Source: Nocardiopsis sp. NRRL B-16309
GTDB taxonomy: Bacteria; Actinomycetota; Actinomycetes; Streptosporangiales; Streptosporangiaceae
Direction of reading: 5' to 3'
DNA: 9,898 bases
Assembly: GCF_001279585.1 (NCBI RefSeq)
Contig: NZ_LGEC01000109.1
Span: 1 to 9,898, forward strand
A program made the translations under genes and the position numbers. Positions within the stretch are counted from its first letter, which is position 1. Each line of letters opens with the position of its first letter. Below, piece by piece: positions 1 to 5,683 of this stretch. Below the pieces are notes generated by a model, which was not told the DNA's origin, searched no databases, and saw nothing but the letters and a program-made list of their open reading frames with translations.

Positions 1-2924
1 CCCCCACCTGGGGCAGCCCCCCCCCGGCCTGCGAGAACTGCGGCTACGCCACCTGGTGCACCCAGGGCCGCACCGCCGCCCGCCACCTGTCCCTGGTCGC
101 CGGACTACGCACCGACCAGGCCACCAAACTCACCGACGCCGGCCTGGGCACCATCGACGCACTGGCCGCGGCCACCGACGAACAGCGCCCCCCCACCCTG
201 CCCCGCCGCTCCTTCGACCAACTGCGCGCACAGGCCGCCCTCCAGGTCCGCCAGGACTCCACCCGCACCCCCACCGACCCCCAGGGCACCGTCACCGCCG
301 AGGTCTTCGCCCCCGACGGCCTGGCCAGCCTGCCCGCACCCAGCCCCGGCGACGTCTTCTTCGACATGGAGGGCTACCCCTACCACTCCAGCGACGAAGC
401 CCGCGGCCTGGAATACCTCTTCGGCGCCACCACCGAGGACCCCGACGGCCACGAGACCTTCCACGCCTTCTGGGCCCACGACCGCGCCCAGGAGAAACAG
501 GCCCTGGAGGACTTCGTCGACTTCGCCACCGCCCGCATCGACGCCGACGAGAACGCGCACATCTACCACTACGCCTCCTACGAGGTCGACCGCCTCAAAC
601 ACCTCAGTTCCGAGTACGCCACCCGTGAAGAAGAGGTCAACCGCCTCCTGCGCGAGAACCGGCTCATCGACCTGTACACCGTCGTCCGCAAGAGCATGCG
701 CGTGTCCCAGCGCTCCTACTCCATCAAGTACCTCGAACCCCTCTACCTGCCCGCCTCCCGCACCGGCGGCGTCACCACCGCCACCTCCTCCATCGACGCC
801 TACGCCGCCTACCAGGCCGCCCGCCAGGCCGGCGACGACCAGGGCGCCGCCCGCGTCCTGGACGACATCGCCGCCTACAACCGCGACGACTGCCACTCCA
901 CCGCCCGCCTGCGCGACTGGCTCGAGGACCACCGCGCCCGCCAGGGCATCACCGACCGGCCCCTGATCCAGTTCGAACTCACCGAGGCCGACGCCGAACG
1001 CGCCCGCAAACGCGCCGAGAAGGCCGCCCGCCACCACGCCCTGACCACACCCCTGCTCGCCGACGTGCCCCCCACCGCCGCCGAGCGCGACCCGGACGAG
1101 CACACCCGCGCCGCCCTGGCCGCCCTGGTCGGCTACTACCAGCGCGAACAGCTCCCGCCCTGGCGCGAGCACTACCGCCGCACCAGCGCACCCCTGCAGG
1201 ACCTGGAAGCCGACACCGACTGCGCCGTCCCCTGGCGGGTGCGCGCGGGGGAGTGGATCGAACCCACCGGCCGCCAGAAGAAGGCCCGCCGCGAGATCCA
1301 CATGCGCCTGGACACCGCCCACCCCCACCCCTTCACCACCGGCCAGGACGTCCACCTGCTCTACCCCGGCGCCCCCGGCCAACCCGCCGCCACCACCCAG
1401 GCCAAGGTCACCGGCACCGACCCCGACGCCCTCACCCTGACCGAGACCTCCGACCCCGACACCACCACCGCCCGGCCCCCCGTGGCCGTCCTGCCCGGCG
1501 CGCCCGTCAACCCCCAACCCAAGGACGGCGCCCTGGAACTCGTCGCCCGCACCGCCGTGGACGACCTGCCCTCCTGGCCCCGCCACCCCGGCCTGGACGT
1601 GCTGCGCCGCACCCCGCCCCGCCTGCACGGCGGCGGCCCCCTGCCCGAGACCGCCCACACCGGCGGCGACACCATCGCCGCCGTCATCGCCGCCGCCGAC
1701 CGCCTGGACCACTCCTACCTCGCCGTCCAGGGCCCGCCCGGCGCCGGCAAGACCTACCTCGCCGCCCAGCTCATCACCCACCTGGCCCGCCGCGGCGCCA
1801 GCATCGGCGTGTGCTCCACCAGCCACAAGGCCGTCGAGAACGTCATGAGCGCCGCCGTGCGCGCCGCCGCCGACGCCGGCGTGCCCCTGGCCGCCGCCAA
1901 ACGCGCCAAGAGCCGCACCCCCGCCGGCGAGGACACCCCCGCCCCGCCCTGGGACCAGCCCACCACCCCCCAGGCCCTGGCCACCTGGCGCACCAAGCAC
2001 ACCGCCGCGGGCGAAGCCGTCCTCATCGGCGGCACCGCCTGGGCCATGGCCAACGCCGCCATGGTCGCCGACCCCGTGGACGTGCTCATCATCGACGAGG
2101 CCGGACAGTTCGCCCTGGCCGACACCCTGGCCGTGTCCGCCGCCGCCCACAACCTCGTCCTGCTCGGCGACCCCCAACAGCTCCCACAGGTCGTCCAGGG
2201 CACCCACGGCGAAGGCGCCGACGCCTCCGCGCTGCAACACCTGATGGAGGGCGCCGCCCTCATCGACCCCGCCCGCGGCTACTTCCTCGACCAGACCCGC
2301 CGCATGCACCCCGACCTGTGCCGGGCCGTGTCGGCCCTGTCCTACCAGGGCCGCCTGCGGGCCCACCCCGACACCCGCGCGCGCACCCTGGCCCGCCTGG
2401 CCCCCGGCGTCCACGCCCACCCCACCCCCCACCAGGGCCGCACCACCCACAGCCCCGAAGAGGTCGAGGCCGTCGTGGCCATCGCCACCCGCCTGGTGGG
2501 CGACACCCTCACCCCCGGCCCCGGGGAGCCCCCGCGCCCCATGAGCGGCCACGACATCCTCGTCGTGGCCCCCTACAACCTGCAGGTGCGCGCCCTGCGC
2601 CGCGCCCTGGCCCGCGCCGGCGAGCACACCCCCGCCCTGGAAGGGGTGCGCGTGGGCACCGTCGACAAGTTCCAGGGCCAGGAGGCGGCCGCCGTCATCT
2701 GCTCCATGACCGCCTCCAACGCCGCCGAGGGCGGGCGCGGCACCGGCTTCGTCCTGGACCGCCACCGCCTCAACGTCGCCCTCTCGCGCGCCCAGGTCGC
2801 CGCCACCGTCGTCTACTCGCCCGACCTGCTCACCACCACCCCCCGCACCATCGAGGACCTGCGCCTGCTGGCCGCCTTCACCGGACTGGTCTCCCAGGCC
2901 CACCCCTCACCGCCCACCGGATGA
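1..2924 (+). CDS. TM0106-family RecB-like nuclease / RNase H-fold exonuclease / SF1 helicase, 5'-truncated by window edge
   Basis: The reading frame is open from position 3 to the TGA at 2922-2924 (973 residues), with no start in the window. The family is usually over 1,100 residues, so roughly the first 150-250 are missing. Domains in order: the end of a RecB/Cas4-like nuclease, with a Cys-x2-Cys-x5-Cys cluster at 30-59 as in 4Fe-4S nucleases; a probable helix-hairpin-helix (about 69-165); an RNase H-fold 3'-5' exonuclease with Asp-x-Glu at 363-371 and YNRDDC at 876-893; a linker and probable beta-barrel; then an Upf1-like helicase. Helicase motifs are Walker A GPPGAGKT (1731-1754), DEAG (2094-2105), GDPQQLPQ (2166-2189), QTRRMHP (2292-2312), VDKFQGQE (2661-2684) and NVALSRAQ (2772-2795). 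All key residues are intact, so the protein is probably an active ATP-dependent nucleic-acid processing enzyme in the cytoplasm. Its biological role is not established; repair or defence is inference. Confidence 0.9.
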   Translation, partial: PTWGSPPPACENCGYATWCTQGRTAARHLSLVAGLRTDQATKLTDAGLGTIDALAAATDEQRPPTLPRRSFDQLRAQAALQVRQDSTRTPTDPQGTVTAEVFAPDGLASLPAPSPGDVFFDMEGYPYHSSDEARGLEYLFGATTEDPDGHETFHAFWAHDRAQEKQALEDFVDFATARIDADENAHIYHYASYEVDRLKHLSSEYATREEEVNRLLRENRLIDLYTVVRKSMRVSQRSYSIKYLEPLYLPASRTGGVTTATSSIDAYAAYQAARQAGDDQGAARVLDDIAAYNRDDCHSTARLRDWLEDHRARQGITDRPLIQFELTEADAERARKRAEKAARHHALTTPLLADVPPTAAERDPDEHTRAALAALVGYYQREQLPPWREHYRRTSAPLQDLEADTDCAVPWRVRAGEWIEPTGRQKKARREIHMRLDTAHPHPFTTGQDVHLLYPGAPGQPAATTQAKVTGTDPDALTLTETSDPDTTTARPPVAVLPGAPVNPQPKDGALELVARTAVDDLPSWPRHPGLDVLRRTPPRLHGGGPLPETAHTGGDTIAAVIAAADRLDHSYLAVQGPPGAGKTYLAAQLITHLARRGASIGVCSTSHKAVENVMSAAVRAAADAGVPLAAAKRAKSRTPAGEDTPAPPWDQPTTPQALATWRTKHTAAGEAVLIGGTAWAMANAAMVADPVDVLIIDEAGQFALADTLAVSAAAHNLVLLGDPQQLPQVVQGTHGEGADASALQHLMEGAALIDPARGYFLDQTRRMHPDLCRAVSALSYQGRLRAHPDTRARTLARLAPGVHAHPTPHQGRTTHSPEEVEAVVAIATRLVGDTLTPGPGEPPRPMSGHDILVVAPYNLQVRALRRALARAGEHTPALEGVRVGTVDKFQGQEAAAVICSMTASNAAEGGRGTGFVLDRHRLNVALSRAQVAATVVYSPDLLTTTPRTIEDLRLLAAFTGLVSQAHPSPPTG

Positions 2925-2931
2925 GTCCTTC

Positions 2932-2946
2932 CACCGATCGGCGGTG
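2932..2946 (+). terminator. Weak hairpin just after the nuclease-helicase stop
   Basis: A 5-bp stem (CACCG/CGGTG, 2932-2936 with 2942-2946) and a 5-nt loop lie 8 bases after the stop codon. There is no T-tract. It could help end the transcript, but stems this short are common in such GC-rich DNA. Confidence 0.25.
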
Positions 2947-2969
2947 ACGAAGACGCGGGCGTGTTCGGC

Positions 2970-2997
2970 GGGGGAGGGGGCCAGCGCGGGGCAGGGG
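2970..2997 (+). other. Four-run G-quadruplex motif
   Basis: The plus strand has G-runs of 5, 5, 4 and 4, separated by loops of 1, 7 and 2 bases. This meets the usual rule for an intramolecular quadruplex (four runs of at least three G, loops of 1-7) and could give four tetrads. It stands out because the plus strand is otherwise C-rich. It lies 46 bp past the nuclease-helicase stop, so it would be in that gene's 3' RNA if transcription reads through. Confidence 0.55.
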
Positions 2998-3174
2998 CGC
3001 CCACTCCCAGCGGCCGGTCGGCGGCACACCCCGTCCCACGCCCACCACCGCCCACCCCGGCCGCGCCCGAGCGGCCCCCCGCTGCGACCCCGCACGCCGC
3101 GCCCGGACCCGCCCCGAGCGGGCGCGCGCCCGCGCCGGAGCCCTCCCGCCCCGCTACCACCACAGCCCCGCGCA

Positions 3175-3211
3175 GGTTCCACACGCCTGCCGGGGCAGGT
3201 ACGTTTTACAC
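3175..3211 (+). promoter_or_regulatory. Candidate promoter with palindrome for the small membrane genes
   Basis: A perfect palindrome, CCTGCC-GG-GGCAGG (3186-3199), is followed directly by TACGTT (3200-3205). That hexamer fits the actinobacterial -10 pattern TAnnnT and sits in a short AT-rich patch. A poor -35 candidate, GGTTCC, lies at 3175-3180 with a 19-bp spacer. The palindrome would lie between -35 and -10, a typical repressor position. The leader would be about 145 nt. The palindrome is plainly visible; its role is inference. Confidence 0.3.
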
Positions 3212-3356
3212 AGCACGCCCACCGCACCGCCACGCCCGCGCGCCCACGGTGCACGGGTGGCGCGTGCCCCCAAGGACCCACCACCGCGCGCGCCGGTGCG
3301 CCCCGCGCACGCAACCCAGGCCCGCCGCCCGTTAGACGAAAGGCACCACGGCCCCC

Positions 3357-3680
3357 GTGTCTGACCGTCCCTCCGCACCCGACGGTGGTCGCAACACCCG
3401 CCACCCCACCGGCATCCGCGTCGTCATCGCCATCGTGGCCCTGTTCGCCCTCCTGCTGGGCCCGGCCGGCTACCTGATGGGCGTACGCGCCGACACCCCC
3501 ACCGACTCCGGCGCCGAATGGGTCACCCTGGCCTTCGGCGCCGCCATCGGCCTGCCCCTGCTGGCCGCCGCCGTGGCCACCGTGGCCGGCGACCGCCGCG
3601 CCGCCCTGTGGTCCCTGGCCCTGCTGGCCTGGCCGGTCGTGTTCGTCTCGGCCATCCACCTGGCCGGACTGGCCGGGTAG
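3357..3680 (+). CDS. Small membrane protein, 107 aa, function unknown
   Basis: No family is recognised. After a polar N-terminus of about 18 residues there are three likely membrane helices (about 19-42, 56-77 and 83-104) joined by short loops, with Arg residues at 79-81 before the last helix. This suggests a small integral inner-membrane protein with no extra soluble domain. The start is GTG at 3357: an in-frame stop at 3333-3335 rules out anything longer, and GAAAGG at 3338-3343 can serve as a ribosome-binding site, although its 13-nt spacing is long. A second small membrane protein gene starts 66 bp downstream in the same frame, which suggests co-transcription. Hydrophobic segments, not low-complexity Pro/Arg, argue that it is a real gene. 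Confidence 0.7.
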   Translation: MSDRPSAPDGGRNTRHPTGIRVVIAIVALFALLLGPAGYLMGVRADTPTDSGAEWVTLAFGAAIGLPLLAAAVATVAGDRRAALWSLALLAWPVVFVSAIHLAGLAG

Positions 3681-3746
3681 GCTCCAGGGCCCGCCCGCCC
3701 CGGGGACCACAGCACCACCGCACCACCAGGCAAGGACGACAGGCGC

Positions 3747-4247
3747 GTGTCACCCAAGAAACGCCAACGCCGCAAGGCCGCCCCCCGGCGGCCCCGCACC
3801 ACCGACCAGGACCGCACCCCCGCCACCGGGGGCGGCCAGGACACCCCGCGCACGGGCCCCGACCGCACCCCCGTGGTCCTGCCCGACCCGCCCGACCGGC
3901 GCATCACCGCCCTGTGGGTCGCCCTGACGGTGCTGTGGGCCCTGGGCACACCCCTGGCCCTGGCCAACCTGCTCTTCGCCGCCCTGGACATGCAGGAGGC
4001 CGCCCTGGCCACCAGCGGCGACCCCACCGCCGCCCCCGACCTGTCGGCCGTGGGCAACGCCCTGATCTGGGTCCTGGTCCTGGCCCTGCTCGTGCCCGCC
4101 GCCTCCGCCGTGGCCGCCGCCCTCCTGCGCCGCAGGATCGCCGCGATCGGCTTCACCACCGCCCTGGTCGTCTCCGCCGTCCCCCTGTTCTGGGTCATGC
4201 CGCCCCCCGACCTGTGGGACGCCCTGCGCGCCCACCTGAGCGGCTGA
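3747..4247 (+). CDS. Small membrane protein with basic N-terminal tail, 166 aa, function unknown
   Basis: The first 50 or so residues are polar, basic at the start (KKRQRRK at 4-10), rich in Pro/Thr/Asp and probably disordered. They precede three likely membrane helices (about 53-79, 102-127 and 131-150) and a short tail. The stretch 80-101 between helices 1 and 2 is polar and acidic. The basic N-terminus should be cytoplasmic by the positive-inside rule. GTG at 3747 is the only start codon between the previous gene's stop and this frame, and AAGGA at 3732-3736 gives a 10-nt spacer. Its size and layout resemble the 107-residue neighbour, but I see no clear sequence similarity between them. 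A complex of the two is possible but unproven. Confidence 0.72.
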   Translation: MSPKKRQRRKAAPRRPRTTDQDRTPATGGGQDTPRTGPDRTPVVLPDPPDRRITALWVALTVLWALGTPLALANLLFAALDMQEAALATSGDPTAAPDLSAVGNALIWVLVLALLVPAASAVAAALLRRRIAAIGFTTALVVSAVPLFWVMPPPDLWDALRAHLSG

Positions 4248-4305
4248 CCGACCAGCCGCGGCGCCTGACCCGCACCGGCGCGCGCGTGCGCCATCATGGA
4301 ACACC

Positions 4306-5547
4306 GTGAGCACACCCCGACCCCGCCCCGAACCCGACGACGCGCCCGGCGCCCTCGAACTGCCCGCCGGCGTACGCCGAGGACTGGCCGCCGTCACCCA
4401 CAGCGTCCTGGTCGACACCCACACCCTGAGCCAGGTCCGCGAACGCTTCGACGCCGAACAGGCGGCCACCCTGGGCCGCTACCTGGCCAGCGCCCAGTCG
4501 CCCAACACCCTGCGCGCCTACCGCACCGACTGGACGGCCTTCACCGCCTGGTGCCTGGCCGAGCAACGCCAGGCCCTGCCCGCCGAACCCGTGGACGTGG
4601 CCGTCTACCTGGCCGCCTGCGCCCACACCCGCACCCCCGACGGCGCCGCCTGGGCCCTGGCCACCCCCACCCTGGAACGGCGCGCCGCCGCCATCGCCGC
4701 CGTGCACGGCGCCCACGGGCTGGCCTCACCCACCCGCTCCGACGTGGTCCGCATGACCCTGCGCGGCATCCGCCGCACCCGCGCCGCCCGCCCGCGCCGC
4801 AAGGACCCCGTCACCCTGACCACCCTGGAGGCCCTGCTGGCCGTGCGCCCGCCCGAGGGCTTCCCCGGCGGGCTGGCGCGCCGCCGCGACGCCGTCCTGC
4901 TGCTGACCGGGTTCGCCGGCGCCCTGCGCCGCTCGGAACTGGCCGCGCTGACCTTCGACGACATCACCGTGCGCACCGACGCCGCCTCCGGGGCCCCCGC
5001 CCTGGTCGTGCACCTGGGCGCCACCAAGACCGACCAGGAGGGCCGCCGCGGCCACGTCGTGGCCCTACCGCGCGGACGCCACCGCCTGACCTGCCCGATC
5101 TGTGCCTTCGCCGACTGGGCCGAGGTGCTCAGCGTCCTGCGCGAGGGCGGCCAGGAGGCCGTGCGCGCACACCTGGAGGGGGCCCGGCCCCCCGCGGCCG
5201 CGGCCGCCCACCGGTGCGAGAGCCCGCACCACCACGGCCTGGCCGACGGGCACGCCCGCCCGCTGCTGCCCGCGGTGAGCCGGCACGGCCGGGTGGGGGA
5301 GCGGCCCATGTCCGGGCGGGCCGTGGGCGAGCTGGTCAAACGCTACGCCGCCCGGGCCGGGCTGGACCCCGACGACTTCGGCGGGCACTCCCTGCGCGCC
5401 GGCTTCGCCACCCAGGCCGCCCTGGGCGGGGCCACCGACCGCCAGATCATGCGCCAGGGCCGCTGGACCAATCCGCGCACCGTGCACGACTACATCCGCA
5501 CCGCCAACCCCCTGGAGGACAACGCCGTGACCCGCCTGGGCCTGTGA
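4306..5547 (+). CDS. Cre-like tyrosine recombinase/integrase
   Basis: A 413-residue tyrosine recombinase, which would cut and rejoin DNA through a 3'-phosphotyrosine. An N-terminal SAM-like DNA-binding domain (about 50-155; SPNTLRAYRTDW at 65-76) is followed by the catalytic domain (about 170-413). Catalytic residues are Arg208 (GALRRSEL), Lys241 (TKTDQEG), His361 and Arg364 (HSLRAG), Trp387 and Tyr396. Most family members have His where Trp387 stands. P1 Cre has Trp there, and the spacings His-Trp (26) and Trp-Tyr (9) and the words GxWTN and YIR match Cre. The segment between Lys241 and His361 is about 30 residues longer than in Cre and has clustered Cys/His. The start is GTG at 4306. No good Shine-Dalgarno is seen, only GGAA four bases upstream, so leaderless translation is possible. 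The gene lies 58 bp after the membrane pair. No tRNA or clear att site is seen nearby. Confidence 0.9.
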   Translation: MSTPRPRPEPDDAPGALELPAGVRRGLAAVTHSVLVDTHTLSQVRERFDAEQAATLGRYLASAQSPNTLRAYRTDWTAFTAWCLAEQRQALPAEPVDVAVYLAACAHTRTPDGAAWALATPTLERRAAAIAAVHGAHGLASPTRSDVVRMTLRGIRRTRAARPRRKDPVTLTTLEALLAVRPPEGFPGGLARRRDAVLLLTGFAGALRRSELAALTFDDITVRTDAASGAPALVVHLGATKTDQEGRRGHVVALPRGRHRLTCPICAFADWAEVLSVLREGGQEAVRAHLEGARPPAAAAAHRCESPHHHGLADGHARPLLPAVSRHGRVGERPMSGRAVGELVKRYAARAGLDPDDFGGHSLRAGFATQAALGGATDRQIMRQGRWTNPRTVHDYIRTANPLEDNAVTRLGL

Positions 5548-5564
5548 CCTGGCCCGGGCCCAGG
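5535..5564 (+). terminator. Possible hairpin at the recombinase 3' end
   Basis: CCTGGGCC (5535-5542) pairs perfectly with GGCCCAGG (5557-5564), leaving a 14-nt loop that contains the recombinase stop codon. The 10-bp palindrome GGCCCGGGCC (5551-5560) overlaps and could compete with this fold. There is no T-tract. It may terminate or attenuate the recombinase transcript. Confidence 0.3.
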
Positions 5565-5613
5565 CCCGGCCACGCATCTCAGCTTGCCAACGAACCCACC
5601 GACAGCCCTCGAA

Positions 5614-5633
5614 ATCACCCGTTAACGTGCGAT
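5614..5633. promoter_or_regulatory. Operator-like imperfect palindrome before the 456-aa gene
   Basis: A 20-bp imperfect palindrome matches its own reverse complement at 16 of 20 positions. It is centred on the perfect 8-mer CGTTAACG (5620-5627) and lies in one of the most AT-rich intergenic stretches of the window. It ends 50 bp before the next start codon. A TAnnnT hexamer, TAGGTT, follows at 5652-5657 and may be a -10 element, but no good -35 is seen at standard spacing. A repressor operator is the simplest reading; a recombinase binding site is an alternative. Confidence 0.35.
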
Positions 5634-5667
5634 CCTGCCCTGATGAGACATTAGGTTGGTTGCGTGA

Positions 5668-5676
5668 GAAAGGGGA
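5668..5676 (+). promoter_or_regulatory. Ribosome-binding site that fixes the start at 5684
   Basis: GAAAGGGGA ends 7 nt before ATG 5684. This is the strongest Shine-Dalgarno-like sequence on the plus strand here and favours that ATG over the in-frame GTG at 5627. Confidence 0.7.
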
Positions 5677-5683
5677 CGGACCC

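Larger units (their letters stand above)
2925..3356. other. 432-bp non-coding gap
   Basis: No convincing gene is present. Open frames on both strands here are Pro/Arg/Ala- or Gly-rich, have no ribosome-binding site and show no recognisable domain. The gap holds a G-rich stretch at 2970-2997, a perfect 14-bp palindrome at 3186-3199, an AT-rich patch at 3200-3211 that is unusual for this DNA, and the ribosome-binding site of the next gene. It probably contains the promoter for the small membrane genes. Confidence 0.6.

Noticed and set aside
105..2903. 932-residue antisense open frame opposite the nuclease-helicase
   Set aside because: It is Gly/Val/Ala/Gln low-complexity with no domain. It arises because C-ending codons on the plus strand leave few stops on the other strand.
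1253..2947. 564-residue plus-strand Arg/Pro-rich open frame inside the helicase
   Set aside because: It overlaps the helicase motifs in another frame and shows only Arg/Pro/His repeats typical of a frame shadow.
2907..3710. 267-residue minus-strand frame across the 432-bp gap and first membrane gene
   Set aside because: Gly-rich with no family features, and it overlaps a membrane protein gene that has clear helices and an in-frame upstream stop fixing its start.
4248..4305. tRNA or attachment site beside the recombinase
   Set aside because: No tRNA-like fold or direct repeat pair could be seen either here or in the gap after the recombinase.
4296..5654. Plus-strand ATG frame overlapping the recombinase from 4296
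   Set aside because: The product is Arg/Pro/Gly-rich nonsense; the frame starting at 4306 contains all the recombinase catalytic residues.
5627..5683. 19-residue N-terminal extension of the 456-residue protein from GTG 5627
   Set aside because: No ribosome-binding site precedes it, while a near-ideal one precedes ATG 5684, and the extension overlaps the palindrome and -10-like hexamer.
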